DNA of 50,925 nt, from the NCBI RefSeq assembly GCF_000429225.1, contig NZ_AUBL01000032.1, positions 1 to 50,925 of the forward strand. The letters run 5' to 3'. Source of the DNA: Actinomyces dentalis DSM 19115. GTDB lineage: Bacteria; Actinomycetota; Actinomycetes; Actinomycetales; Actinomycetaceae. This document shows positions 10,636 through 19,813 of the stretch, one piece after another (within the stretch, counting starts at the first letter, position 1; each line of letters begins with the position of its first letter). The notes below the pieces were generated by a model that saw only the letters and a list, made by a program, of their open reading frames with translations, was not told the DNA's origin and made no database searches. A program made the position numbers and the translations under genes.

Positions 10636-12123
10636 TCAGGCCCGCTGCCTGGCCGGCGTCTTCGTGGTGTTGCGCCTGGGCCGGGCGGAGGAGGCGGACC
10701 TCCTCGCCGGGGCGGGGGGAGCCGGGGGCGCGGGCGCCGGTCCGGCGGCCTTGATGTCGTTGGCCAGGCCGATCATGACCTCCGTCTGAGCGTCGTCGTC
10801 GGCCTTGGCGGACGACTCCTCCTCGTCGTCGGTCGTCTCGGCGTCCTTGGCCTCGTCATCGGCCCGCTCGCCGCCCTCCGACTCGTCGGGGGTGTTGAGC
10901 GCGGTGCTGATGGCCTCGGACAGCACCGCGACCTGCGGGGCCGCGCCGCCGAGGACGCCGCGCATCTCCTCCAGGTAGGAGGCCACGGACTCGCGCTGAC
11001 GCTCCAGCTCCCTGACCTGGCGGGCCGCGGCGGCGAGGTTCGCCTCCGCGTTGGTGCGGGCGTCCTCCAGGATCCGGTCGGCCTCCTCGCGGGCCTGGTT
11101 GAGGGTCTCCTCGGCGTGGCGCTCGGCCTCGACCGTCTTCTCGCGAGCGGCGACGTCGGTCTGGTTGCGCACCGCCTCGGCCCGCTCGATGGCCTCCTGG
11201 ACCCGGGCCTCCGCCTCGGCCGCCTGGGCCTGGGCCTGCTCGTTCATCTCGCGGATGCGCTCGGCGGTGGCGTCGTGGGCCGCGGCGTCCTCCTGGGCGG
11301 CCGCCTCGTGGGCCGCGGCGATCTCCAGCGTGGCCTTCTGGCGCATCTCGGTGGTCTCGGCGCGGACGGCCTCGGACTCCTCCTTGGCCTGACGGCGCAG
11401 CGAAGCGGCCTCGGTGCGGGCCTTGTCCAGCGTCAGCTGGGCCTCCTCGCTCGCCGTGCGCCGCATGTCCTCGGCCTCGGCCGCGGCCGAGGCGCGCATC
11501 TCGGAGGCCTCGCGCTCGGAGGAGACGGCGAGCTCGGCGGCGGCCTTGCGGGCCTGCGTGACGACGAGCTGGGCCTCGCGCTCCGCGGTCGCGCGCACAC
11601 CGGTGGCCGCGGAGTCCGCCTCCGCGGTGGTCTGCGCGGCTTTGCGCTCGGCGGCCGAGACGAGCTCGTCGGCGCGGGCCTGCGCGTTGGCGAGGATCGT
11701 CGAGGACTCCGACTCGGAGCGGCTGCGCAGCTCGGAGGCCTCGCGGCGGGCGTCCGCCAGGAGCGAGGCGGCCTCCGAGGAGGAGCGCTTGGCCAGCCGG
11801 CTGGCGTTCGTGCGGGCACGGGCCAGCAGGGCCTCCGCGTCGGCGTCGGCCTTGGACTTCATCGAGGCGGACTGCTCCTCGGCGCTGCGCAGGAGGTGCT
11901 CGATGCGCGAGCCCAGTCCGGCGTAAGTGGGCTTGTCCGACTCGCGCAGGCGCCGCTGGGCGTCGGCCAGCTCCCCCGCCAGCGTCATGGCGCGCTGGTC
12001 GAGGGCGGCGACCTCGCGGCGCGCCTCGGCGAGCTGGCGGCGCACGGCCTCCATGCGCTGATCGACTTGGGCGCGGTCGTAGCCGCGCATGGTGATGGCG
12101 AATTCTTCTGTCCCGTCTGCCAC
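10636..12123 (-). CDS. DivIVA/Scy-like coiled-coil protein
   Basis: 495 residues. The N terminus (EEFAITMRGYDRAQVDQRME) is a DivIVA-type membrane-targeting domain; residues about 25-400 are an almost unbroken Ala/Glu/Arg coiled coil, and the C terminus is an acidic then Pro/Ala/Arg-rich tail. Proteins with this layout (Wag31, SepIVA and the Streptomyces Scy polarity scaffold, often mislabelled cellulose-binding) organise polar growth or septal wall synthesis from the cytoplasmic face of the membrane. GTG start, with GGAGGAGG seven bases upstream (12131-12138) and a minus-strand TACCCT at 12170-12175. It diverges from the Gly-Tyr repeat membrane protein. Confidence 0.8.
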   Translation of the reverse strand: MADGTEEFAITMRGYDRAQVDQRMEAVRRQLAEARREVAALDQRAMTLAGELADAQRRLRESDKPTYAGLGSRIEHLLRSAEEQSASMKSKADADAEALLARARTNASRLAKRSSSEAASLLADARREASELRSRSESESSTILANAQARADELVSAAERKAAQTTAEADSAATGVRATAEREAQLVVTQARKAAAELAVSSEREASEMRASAAAEAEDMRRTASEEAQLTLDKARTEAASLRRQAKEESEAVRAETTEMRQKATLEIAAAHEAAAQEDAAAHDATAERIREMNEQAQAQAAEAEARVQEAIERAEAVRNQTDVAAREKTVEAERHAEETLNQAREEADRILEDARTNAEANLAAAARQVRELERQRESVASYLEEMRGVLGGAAPQVAVLSEAISTALNTPDESEGGERADDEAKDAETTDDEEESSAKADDDAQTEVMIGLANDIKAAGPAPAPPAPPAPARRSASSARPRRNTTKTPARQRA

Positions 12124-12472
12124 GGTATGCCCTCCTCCTGGTGGCGGTCGCTTCCGCCGCCCCGGCTACAGGGTATCGGCGTCGGGCACCCGCTCGCACC
12201 CCCGTTGTGCCATTGGGTGGGAAAAGACGGACGGGCTCCACGGGGACCGGGTGCGGGAGGGGGTCGCCGGTTTCCGCTCAGGGCGCAGGCCGCTGTGATC
12301 TTCCGCGGGAACCGTGCACCGGACGAACGGGCATGCGATTCTGGGAGCCGGGACGCCTCGTTGTGTGCGGGTCCCGGCCCCGCCGCGCTCCCCGACTGGG
12401 CTCACGCGCCCGCCCGGGCGCCTGCGAGACGCCGGTCCGGCCCATGTCCGCGAGAAGCAAGGAGACCACGTC
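12124..12472. promoter_or_regulatory. Divergent promoter region
   Basis: 349 bases between divergent genes. On the minus side there is the ribosome binding site at 12131-12138 and a TACCCT -10 at 12175-12170, giving a leader of about 40 bases for the DivIVA-like gene. On the plus side AAGGAG (12459-12464) precedes GTG 12473. No convincing plus-strand -10 or repeat was identified. Confidence 0.45.
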
Positions 12473-14689
12473 GTGATTCGACGCATCGTGAGCGTGATCG
12501 CAACCATCCTCGGACTGGTTGTCATCGCCCTCGCCGTCTGCTCCGCCACCATCTGGCGTCCGAGCGCGACGGTGCAGGCGACGCTCACCCAGACGCCCGA
12601 TCAGCACTACGTCCTGACGGAGCCCGGCGTACTCGGTCTCGTGGACCCCTCGGTCACCATCACCGCCACCGCCGAGGGGCAGCCGGTCTTCCTCGCCGTC
12701 GCCTACGCCGTGGACGCCAAGGCGTGGCTGGCAGACGACCCCTACCTGTCGGTGACCGGCCTGACCGACTGGAACACCCTGTCCGCCACCCCCGTCACCG
12801 AGCGCTGCGAGACCGTCGACCCGGCCTCCGCGGCCCCGACGCAGACGGCCAGTCCCGGGGCCGACGCCACCGCCGCGACCCGGGCCCCCACCGGGGCGGC
12901 CACCGATGGCGCCACGGCGGACTCGACCGGGTCGGGGGGCGCCTGCACCACGCTGGCCGACTCCAACGCCGACCCGTCCCAGGCCGACCTGTGGCTCAAG
13001 ACGGCGAGCGGTCAGGGCACCGTGACCCTGGACAACGTCGTCGAGCCCGGCACCGTTCTCCTCGCGGCGACCGACGGCTCCGGACCGGCTCCCCGCATCA
13101 CCCTGTCCTGGCCCCGCGCGGTGTCCACGCCCTGGCTCGTCCCCGGCATTATCGCGGGCGGCCTGCTCCTGCTCGTGGGCGTCTTCGGCCTGCTCATCGA
13201 CATCCAGATGCGCCGTGCGGACTCCCAGCGCCGTCAGCGCGCCGCCGAGCGCGCGGCGCGCCTGGCCACGGCGGACTCCGTGTCCACGGCCGGCCTGCCG
13301 CGCGTGGATGACCCGGATCGGCCGTTGACCCGCCGGGAGACCCGTGAGAAGGAGCGCGCCGAGGCCGACGGCGAGGAGTGGATGGATCCGCGCACCGGTG
13401 TCGTCTACATCAACGGCGTCGAGGCCCCCGGGGTCCCGCTCGCCTCGGAGTCCGAGCCCGACTACGACTCCGCGCCCAGGACGGGCTACGACTCCGACTT
13501 CGGCTACAACCCTGCCCCCGGATCGGATCCGGCCCCCGGGCCCGGTTACGACTCCGACTTCGGCTACGACTCCACTCCCGGCACGGGCTACGGCCCCGCC
13601 CCCGATTCGGGTTACGGCCCCGCCCCCGATTCGGGTTACGGCCCTGCCGCCTCCGGTTCGGCGCCCGAGGCCGGTTACGGTGCTCAGCCCGAGGCCGGTT
13701 ACGGTGCGGCGCCCTGGGCCGATCAGCCCGCCTCCGGCCCCGAGGCCGGATTCGACGACGGCGCGGCGCCCGGGGCGGGCTTCGGCGCGCAGTTCCAGAC
13801 CGACTACGGCGCCCAGCCCGACTCCGGCTACGGCGCGGCGCCCAGGGCCGATCGGCCCGCGCCCGGCCCCGAGGCCGGATTCGACGAGGGCGCGGCGCCC
13901 GGGGCGGGCTTCGGCGCGCAGTTCCAGACCGACTACGGCGCCCAGCCCGACTCCGGCTACGGCGCGATGCCCGGTTCCGACGATCCTGGTTACGGCGCCC
14001 AGCCCGGGTCAGGTTATGGCCCTGCTCCCGATTCGGGCTACGACTCCGCCGCCTCCGGTTCGGCGCCCGAGGCCGGTTACGGCCCTCAGCCCCAGACCGA
14101 CTACGGCGCCCAGCCCGCGCCCGAGACCGGCTACGGCCCCGCCCCCGACTCGGGCTACGGGTCCGCCCCCGACTCGGGCTACGGGTCCGCTGCCTCCGGT
14201 TCGGCGTCGGAGGCCGGTTACGGTGCGGCGCCGTGGGCCGATCAGCCCGCCTCCGGCCCCGAGGCCGGCTACGGCGCCCAGCCCGACTTCGGTTACGGCG
14301 CGGCGCCCGGGGCGGGTGACTCCGGTTACGGCGCCCAGCCCGACTCCGGCTACGGCGCGGCGCCCGAGTCGGGCTTCGGCCCGCAGTTCCAGACCGACTA
14401 CGGCGCCCAGCCCGCGCCCGAGGCCGGCTACGGCGCCCAGCCCGACTTCGGTTACGGCGCGGCGCCGGACTCCGGTTACGGTCCGGCGCCGTGGTCCGGT
14501 CAGCCACCGTCCGACTACCTTCCCGAGCCGGATCCCGGAGCCGCGCGCGGCGGCGGCGTCGTACCCGGGCTCGACGAGCGGGCGACAGCCGCCTACCGCG
14601 CCTCCCGCGGGCTGGACGACACCAACCCGCTGGGCCTGGTCCCCGGACCCGATGGCGCCGGAGACGATGACAAGGAGAACACTCGATGA
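12473..14689 (+). CDS. Two-helix membrane protein with long Gly-Tyr repeat tail
   Basis: 738 residues. A transmembrane helix at about 7-27 and a second at about 220-243 bracket an extracytoplasmic domain rich in Thr/Ala. The cytoplasmic part starts with a basic helix and then, from about residue 325 to 690, consists of repeats of the form YGAQPDSGYGAAP and GYGPAPDSGYGPAP, a tyrosine- and glycine-rich disordered tail that includes a perfect-length 43-residue duplication. GTG 12473 has AAGGAG eight bases upstream; the open frame back to 12314 lacks family-like sequence. The stop overlaps the lipoprotein gene as ATGA, so the two are coupled. Function unknown; an envelope or division scaffold is a guess from topology and the DivIVA-like neighbour. 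Confidence 0.75.
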   Translation: MIRRIVSVIATILGLVVIALAVCSATIWRPSATVQATLTQTPDQHYVLTEPGVLGLVDPSVTITATAEGQPVFLAVAYAVDAKAWLADDPYLSVTGLTDWNTLSATPVTERCETVDPASAAPTQTASPGADATAATRAPTGAATDGATADSTGSGGACTTLADSNADPSQADLWLKTASGQGTVTLDNVVEPGTVLLAATDGSGPAPRITLSWPRAVSTPWLVPGIIAGGLLLLVGVFGLLIDIQMRRADSQRRQRAAERAARLATADSVSTAGLPRVDDPDRPLTRRETREKERAEADGEEWMDPRTGVVYINGVEAPGVPLASESEPDYDSAPRTGYDSDFGYNPAPGSDPAPGPGYDSDFGYDSTPGTGYGPAPDSGYGPAPDSGYGPAASGSAPEAGYGAQPEAGYGAAPWADQPASGPEAGFDDGAAPGAGFGAQFQTDYGAQPDSGYGAAPRADRPAPGPEAGFDEGAAPGAGFGAQFQTDYGAQPDSGYGAMPGSDDPGYGAQPGSGYGPAPDSGYDSAASGSAPEAGYGPQPQTDYGAQPAPETGYGPAPDSGYGSAPDSGYGSAASGSASEAGYGAAPWADQPASGPEAGYGAQPDFGYGAAPGAGDSGYGAQPDSGYGAAPESGFGPQFQTDYGAQPAPEAGYGAQPDFGYGAAPDSGYGPAPWSGQPPSDYLPEPDPGAARGGGVVPGLDERATAAYRASRGLDDTNPLGLVPGPDGAGDDDKENTR
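13742..13999 (+). repeat. 129-bp in-frame tandem duplication
   Basis: Two adjacent copies (13742-13870 and 13871-13999) each encode 43 residues that begin EAGFD and contain FGAQFQTDYGAQPDSGYGA. The copies differ by only a few bases, so the duplication is recent relative to the shorter Gly-Tyr repeats around it. Confidence 0.85.
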
Positions 14690-15705
14690 GTACCCGCCGA
14701 GTCTTCCTGAGCGGAGCCGTGGCCACCGCCGTCGGCGCCGCTCTGGCCGCCTGCGCCGAAGTCGAACAGGGCCTCCCCGCGCCCTCCGTCGCCGCGACGC
14801 CCTCGGCGCACCCCGCCCTCACCTCCGATAAGCTGGCGGCGGTCCTCGAGCGCATTCAGACCGGGCTCAATGCGGCCGACGCCGCCAAGAGCCCCGATTC
14901 CCTCGCCGGATACCTCACCGGGCCCGCCGCGCGCGTGCGCGCCGAGGAGTACGCGGTCGCCCAGGCCACGGGCGACGACCAAAAATACATCCACACCTTC
15001 ATCACCACGAGCCAGATGGAGGCTGTGGGCCTGACCGCGGACTTCCCCCGCACCGCCCTCGTCGTCACCGAGCCCGCGGCCGAGGGGCAGGCCCCCTACC
15101 TGCTCATCCTCACCCAGGACGACGCCCGCAGCCACTACCAGCTGTGGGGCTGGGCCCCTCTCCGCCTGTCTCAGGTGCCCACCACCCCCGGGATCAAGGT
15201 GGGCAGCGAGTCGGTGTCGGCGGACGCGACTGGGCTGGTCGCCACGCCCCAGGAGGTCCTCGACGCCTACCTCGACGCCCTCAACAACCCCACCGGAGAG
15301 AACGGCACCGCCTTCGCCGACGACCTCCTGCGTCAGAAGATCGCCTCCGATCGCAGCATCGACCTGGGGGGCATGGGCACGATGACCGTCACGGCGGCCG
15401 CGGGCTCGGACGGGTTCAAGGGGCTGAGGACCAACGCGAATGGCGCACTGGTCGTGACCACGGTCACCTTCAGCAGCGTGTATCGCAACACGGTCGCGCG
15501 CTCGACCATCAACGTGACGGACCCCGCCATTGTCAAGATGCTGGGGGACAACGCGTCGGTGGTCGGCACCGTGACCGCCACGTACGACGCCATGGTCGCC
15601 TTCTCCATTCCGTCCGCCTCGGAGGGCGGCCAGTCCGTCGTCGTAGGAGTGGATCGGACCCTGGCCAAGGCCGAGCGCGACGACTCCCAGGCGCCCACCG
15701 GGTAA
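14686..15705 (+). CDS. Secreted lipoprotein of unknown function
   Basis: 339 residues. The N terminus MSTRRVFLSGAVATAVG carries a twin-arginine-like RRVFL motif and ends in a lipobox LAAC, so Cys23 should be lipidated after export, probably in folded form. The mature protein is an alpha/beta domain without enzyme motifs that I can name; it contains a possible repeat of two similar NTF2-like or stress-type halves (LTSDKLAAVLERIQTGLNAA and PQEVLDAYLDALNNPTGEN). The start overlaps the stop of the Gly-Tyr repeat membrane gene by four bases (ATGA), which suggests that both act together at the cell surface. Confidence 0.8.
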   Translation: MSTRRVFLSGAVATAVGAALAACAEVEQGLPAPSVAATPSAHPALTSDKLAAVLERIQTGLNAADAAKSPDSLAGYLTGPAARVRAEEYAVAQATGDDQKYIHTFITTSQMEAVGLTADFPRTALVVTEPAAEGQAPYLLILTQDDARSHYQLWGWAPLRLSQVPTTPGIKVGSESVSADATGLVATPQEVLDAYLDALNNPTGENGTAFADDLLRQKIASDRSIDLGGMGTMTVTAAAGSDGFKGLRTNANGALVVTTVTFSSVYRNTVARSTINVTDPAIVKMLGDNASVVGTVTATYDAMVAFSIPSASEGGQSVVVGVDRTLAKAERDDSQAPTG

Positions 15706-15839
15706 GACGGGCGGATCCGGTTCCCCGACTCGGTGGCGTAGCCTCCTCACAGCCACGCTTTCGCAATCCGCCCGTTCTCGGCGTCCCCGGGCCGCCGTCG
15801 GGCGCATATCGGGCACCGCCCGGGAAGGACACCCGCACC

Positions 15840-16808
15840 ATGAGCATGTTCGGCGCCGTCGACCTGTCCTCGCTCTCACCCCGCTCGACGGGCGGGCCCG
15901 CACCGTCCGCACCGTCCGCGGGCGCCGCCGGGGCGGCGAGGACCGCGGGCGCCGGCGCGACGACGGGCGCCGTTGCGGGGGAGGGGGTCGTGCCGGGGCC
16001 CCTCGTCGTCGACGTCGACGCACAGAACCTGCGCGAGGTCGCCGAGACCTCCACGCGGGTGCCGGTGGTGGTCGTCCTCCACGCCTCGCGGTCCCAGGTC
16101 TCCACCGACCTGGCCGGACAGCTCCAGACGCTGGCCCAGGAGTACGCCGGGCGCTTCCAGCTGGCCCGGGTGGATGTCGACGCCGCTCCGGAGGTCGCCC
16201 GGGCGCTCCAGGTCGCGGCCGTGCCCACCGTCGTCGCCCTCATCGCCGGGCAGCCGGTGCCGCTGTTCCAGGGGGCGATCCCCGCCGACCAGCTGCGGGA
16301 GCTGCTCGACCAGCTGCTGGAGTTGGCGGCCCGCAACGGCGTGACCGGGAGCCTCGCGCCGCAGGCCGCGGACGCCGAACCGGTTGAGCCCGAGGAGACC
16401 GAGGTCGAGCGCGCCGCCCGCGAGGCCCTCGAGCGCGGCGACTACGCCGCCGCCGAGGACGTCTATGACCATGCCATCGCCCAGAGCCCGGCCGACGACG
16501 AGCTCAAGGTGGCGCGGGCCCAGATCCGCATGCTCGGGCGCATGGACGGCAAGGACCCCCGCGCCCTGCTGGCCGCGGCGGACGCCCCGGGGGCGAGCGT
16601 GGAGGACCAGCTCGCCGGGGCCGACGCCGCCCTGGCCCTGGGGGACATCAATGTCGCGCTGGGCCGCGCCCTGGAGGCGGTGCGCAGCCACGCCGGCGAG
16701 GAGAGGGAGACGGCGCGGCTGCGGCTGCTCGAGCTCTTCGAGGTCATCGGCTCGTCGGCCCCCGAGGTCGCCCGCGCCCGCCGTCAACTCGCCGCCATTC
16801 TGTTCTGA
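15840..16808 (+). CDS. Thioredoxin-TPR protein (YbbN/CnoX-like), no CxxC
   Basis: 322 residues. A Pro/Ala-rich N-terminal 45 residues, then a thioredoxin fold (VPVVVVLHASRSQVSTDLAG, FQLARVDVDAAPEVARALQV, AVPTVVALIAGQPV with the cis-Pro) and a C-terminal tetratricopeptide-like helical region starting near EVERAAREALERGDYAAAED. The active-site position reads HASRSQVS, so both redox cysteines are absent; actinobacterial members commonly lack them and are thought to serve as chaperones or adaptors instead of oxidoreductases. ATG 15840 is chosen since upstream frame sequence does not resemble the family. Converges with glgP. Confidence 0.85.
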   Translation: MSMFGAVDLSSLSPRSTGGPAPSAPSAGAAGAARTAGAGATTGAVAGEGVVPGPLVVDVDAQNLREVAETSTRVPVVVVLHASRSQVSTDLAGQLQTLAQEYAGRFQLARVDVDAAPEVARALQVAAVPTVVALIAGQPVPLFQGAIPADQLRELLDQLLELAARNGVTGSLAPQAADAEPVEPEETEVERAAREALERGDYAAAEDVYDHAIAQSPADDELKVARAQIRMLGRMDGKDPRALLAAADAPGASVEDQLAGADAALALGDINVALGRALEAVRSHAGEERETARLRLLELFEVIGSSAPEVARARRQLAAILF

Positions 16809-16854
16809 GCCACTCCGGTCCCCTCTCCGTCTCCGCGCCGCCGCCCTCTTCGCC

Positions 16855-16997
16855 GAAACCGGCGGAAGAGGCACACGAAACCGGCGGAAGCGGCACGTGA
16901 GACCGGCGGAGAGCGTCGGCCCCTCAGCCCGATCGGAGCGCGGCGCCCGGCCCGATCGGGCAGGGCCGCCTCTTCGCGTGCCGCCTCCGCCGGTTCC
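16855..16997. repeat. 22-bp unit array between convergent genes
   Basis: Three direct units of GAAACCGGCGGAAGNGGCAC type start at 16855, 16877 and 16899 with exact 22-base spacing; an inverted unit lies at 16997-16976. The array therefore forms a large imperfect palindrome around the terminator hairpin at 16927-16961. Related units occur at 19755-19798 (minus), 25922-25943 and 49071-49112. No spacers and no associated genes. Confidence 0.8.
16927..16961. terminator. Bidirectional hairpin between convergent genes
   Basis: GCCCGATCGG (16927-16936) pairs perfectly with CCGATCGGGC (16952-16961). It sits midway between the stops of the thioredoxin-TPR gene and glgP, so it can serve both. Confidence 0.55.
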
Positions 16998-17016
16998 GGC
17001 GAAGAAGCGGGCGGGG

Positions 17017-19383
17017 TCAGGCGATCGGCTCGGGGTCGATCTTCCACACCTCGCGGGCGTAGTCGCTGATGGTGCGGTCGGAGGAGAAGCGCCCCGAGCC
17101 GGTGATGTTGACCCACGCCCTGCGCTGCCAGGCGCGCTGGTCGGCGTAGTCGGCGGCCATGCGGTCCTTGGTCTCGCGGTAGGCGGCGAAGTCGCCCAGC
17201 ACGTAGTAGACGTCGGACTGCTCGTAGCCGGAGTCGATCAGGCTGCGGCGCAGGTCCGCGAACCAGCCGGTGCCGTTGTCGTCCAGGGTGCCGTCGATGA
17301 GGGCGTCCAGGACCCGCTTGAGGCCGGGGACGGACTCGTAGGCGACCCGGGGGTCGTAGTACCGGCGCAGGCCGGGCAGCTCGTCCTCGGTGGCGCCGAA
17401 GATGTAGGCGTTGTCCGCGCCCACGGCGTCGAGGATCTCGACGTTGGCGCCGTCGAGGGTGCCCAGCGTGAGCGCCCCGTTCATCATGAACTTCATGTTG
17501 GAGGTGCCCGAGGCCTCCTTGCCGGCCATGGAGATCTGCTCGGAGACGTCGGCCGCCGGGATGATGTGCTCGGCCGGGGAGACGTTGTAGTTGTGGACGA
17601 AGACGACCTTGAGCGTGCGCGAGACCACCGGGTCGTTGTTGACCAGGTCGGCGATGGTGTTGATGAGCTTGATGATCGCCTTGGCCCGGATGTAGCCGGA
17701 CGCGGCCTTGGCGCCGAAGATGAAGACCCGCTTCGGCACCTCCAGGTCCGGGTTCCCCTTGAGGCGGAAGTACAGGTCCAGGATGTACAGGGCGTTGAGC
17801 AGCTGGCGCTTGTACTCGTGCAGGCGCTTGACCTGGACGTCGAAGATCGCGTCCGGGTCGATCTCGACGCCCTCGCGCGCGGACACCCAGGCGGCGAAGT
17901 CGGCCTTGTTGGCGCGCTTGACCTCCGCCAGGCGGTCCAGGACGGCGTCGTCGGCGGCGTCGGCGTAGTCGGCCAGGACGGTCAGGTCCTTGACCCAGGC
18001 GTCGGAGCCGGTGACCTCGTCCAGCAGGGCCGACAGGCGCGGGTTGCACTGGCGCAGCCAGCGGCGCGGGGTGACGCCGTTGGTCTTGTTGTTGAAGCGC
18101 TCGGGCCAGATGGCGTACCAGTCCTTGAGGGTGTCGCGCTTGAGGATCTCGGTGTGCAGGGCGGCGACGCCGTTGATGGAGTAGGAGGCGCAGCAGGCGA
18201 TCCAGGCCATGCGGACCCGGCCGTGCGCCACCGGCGCCATGTAGTCGATCGTGCCCCCGTCGACGCCGCGGAAGGCGAGGTCGGCGCGGAAGCGGCGGTC
18301 GATCTCGTAGACGATCTCCATGATGCGCGGGAAGAGGCGGTCGAAGATGGAGATCTCCCAGGTCTCCAGCGCCTCGGCCAGGACCGTGTGGTTGGTGTAG
18401 GCGAAGGTGCGGGTGACGATGTCCCAGGCGGTGTCCCAGCCCAGGTGGTGCTCGTCCATGAGCAGGCGCATGAGCTCGGGGATGGCCAGCACCGGGTGGG
18501 TGTCGTTGAGCTGGATGGCGTTGTAGTCGGCGAAGCCGGACAGGTCCTCGCCGTGGTGGGTGATGTAGTTCTCGATGATCTCCTGCAGGGAGGCCGAGCA
18601 GAAGAAGTACTGCTGGCGCACGCGCAGGACCTTGCCCTCGTACGTGGTGTCGTTGGGGTACAGGACCCGGGAGATGTCGGCGGTGCGCTCGCGCTCGACG
18701 ATGGCGTCGGTGAAGCGCTGGGAGTTGAAGGCGTCGTAGTCGAAGTCCTCCATGGACTCGGCCCGCCACAGGCGCAGGGTCCCCACGTTCTTGGTGCCGT
18801 AGCCGGTGATGGGCATGTCGTAGGGGATGGCGCGCACGGTCAGGTCGTTGTAGGTGACGATGCGCTGGGCCTCCTCGCGGCGGATGATGAAGGGGTAGCC
18901 CTCCTCCATCCAGGAGTCGGGGTGCTCGGTCTGGAAGCCGTCGGAGAAGAGCTGCTTGAACAGGCCGTAGCGGTAGAGGATGCCGTAGCCGGTCACGGGC
19001 AGCTCGAGGGTGGCGCACGAGTCGAGGAAGCAGGCGGCCAGGCGGCCCAGGCCCCCGTTGCCCAGGGCGGCGTCGGGCTCCTGCTCGAGGATGTCGGTGA
19101 GGTCCTGGCCGAAGGCGCCCACCGCCTCGCGCGCCTGGTCGACCAGGCCGAGGTTGGTCAGGTTGTTGAGCAGGGCGCGCCCCATGAGGAACTCGGCGGA
19201 GAAGTAGTGCTCCATCCGGCCCTCCCGGTAGCGCTGCTCGGTGGCGTACCAGTCGTCCGCGATGGCGTCGACGACGGCGGCTGACAGGCCCTGCCACACC
19301 TCCATCTCGGTGGAGGCGCCGGCCGGGTGGCCGGAGACCGCGCGCACCTGCGAGGGCACGGTGGAGATCAGGTTCTGCGTCAT
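17017..19383 (-). CDS. glgP: Glycogen/maltodextrin phosphorylase
   Basis: Phosphorolysis of alpha-1,4-glucan ends to glucose-1-phosphate, PLP-dependent. 788 residues from ATG 19383 (MTQNLIST), close to the usual 800. Seen motifs: EQEPDAALGNGGLGRLAACF near residue 80, QLNDTHPVLAIPELMRLL, VFDVQVKRLHEYKRQLLN-type region (DVQVKRLHEYKRQLLNALY) and the PLP lysine segment MAGKEASGTSNMKFMMNG. The frame is open to 19617, but the extension is Arg/Pro-rich and not phosphorylase-like. A minus-strand TATCCT at 19504-19499 would give a leader of about 110 bases. Same strand as glgB but 430 bases downstream of it, with a palindrome in between, so separately transcribed. Confidence 0.95.
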   Translation of the reverse strand: MTQNLISTVPSQVRAVSGHPAGASTEMEVWQGLSAAVVDAIADDWYATEQRYREGRMEHYFSAEFLMGRALLNNLTNLGLVDQAREAVGAFGQDLTDILEQEPDAALGNGGLGRLAACFLDSCATLELPVTGYGILYRYGLFKQLFSDGFQTEHPDSWMEEGYPFIIRREEAQRIVTYNDLTVRAIPYDMPITGYGTKNVGTLRLWRAESMEDFDYDAFNSQRFTDAIVERERTADISRVLYPNDTTYEGKVLRVRQQYFFCSASLQEIIENYITHHGEDLSGFADYNAIQLNDTHPVLAIPELMRLLMDEHHLGWDTAWDIVTRTFAYTNHTVLAEALETWEISIFDRLFPRIMEIVYEIDRRFRADLAFRGVDGGTIDYMAPVAHGRVRMAWIACCASYSINGVAALHTEILKRDTLKDWYAIWPERFNNKTNGVTPRRWLRQCNPRLSALLDEVTGSDAWVKDLTVLADYADAADDAVLDRLAEVKRANKADFAAWVSAREGVEIDPDAIFDVQVKRLHEYKRQLLNALYILDLYFRLKGNPDLEVPKRVFIFGAKAASGYIRAKAIIKLINTIADLVNNDPVVSRTLKVVFVHNYNVSPAEHIIPAADVSEQISMAGKEASGTSNMKFMMNGALTLGTLDGANVEILDAVGADNAYIFGATEDELPGLRRYYDPRVAYESVPGLKRVLDALIDGTLDDNGTGWFADLRRSLIDSGYEQSDVYYVLGDFAAYRETKDRMAADYADQRAWQRRAWVNITGSGRFSSDRTISDYAREVWKIDPEPIA

Positions 19384-19602
19384 TCTTCTTCCCCTGTCGG
19401 GCTTCGGAGCGGCGTGCAAGATTTGCACGGAACTGTCGGCGGGCATTCGGGAAGACGGGGGCGCGAAGCTGGGCGTCGAACCCGTCCGCCCCACTGCGAG
19501 GATACCCAAGCCCGTGGTGCGGCGCCTGGGGAGCGGGTGTAGCACAGGGCACGGTCGGCGCCCGCGCGGTCCGACGGCGGGCGGCCCCATTCTCGCCTTC
19601 CT

Positions 19603-19670
19603 CGCCGAGACGCGCATTTCGCCCTCGAGAACGACGGTTGGATCTCGAGGGCGGAATGCGCGTCTCGGCG
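19603..19670. repeat. 28-bp-arm palindrome with conserved loop
   Basis: Arms 19603-19630 and 19643-19670 pair over 28 bases with a single mismatch (a G.U in RNA) around loop ACGACGGTTGGA. A 35-base part (19608-19642) recurs in reverse orientation at 49666-49700 with one difference, loop included. May terminate glgB-mak transcription. Confidence 0.85.
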
Positions 19671-19754
19671 TCGGGGCGGGGGCGCGGGCCGCTCCGGCCC
19701 GCGCCCCCGCCCCCGGCCCGCCCGATTGGCCGGCCGCGCCGAGTCATCCGCAGG

Positions 19755-19798
19755 ATGCGCGGCTTCCGCCGGTCCCGCGCGTCATTTCCGCCGGTTGC
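19755..19798 (-). repeat. 22-bp units, minus strand
   Basis: Two adjacent units of the GRAACCGGCGGAA family read on the minus strand (19798-19777 and 19776-19755). Confidence 0.65.
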
Positions 19799-19813
19799 GG
19801 CGGCGGGGGCGGA

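Larger units (their letters stand above)
19384..19813. other. glgP upstream gap with palindrome
   Basis: 430 bases between glgB stop and glgP start. From right to left on the minus strand: two 22-bp units (19798-19755), the palindrome 19603-19670, and the glgP -10 TATCCT (19504-19499). No gene is supported. Confidence 0.6.

Noticed and set aside
15840-16808. Calling this gene an active thioredoxin (trxA)
   Set aside because: The CxxC pair is absent and a TPR-like C-terminal part is present.
16855-16920. CRISPR-like array of 22-bp units
   Set aside because: The units are directly adjacent without spacers and no cas gene is present.
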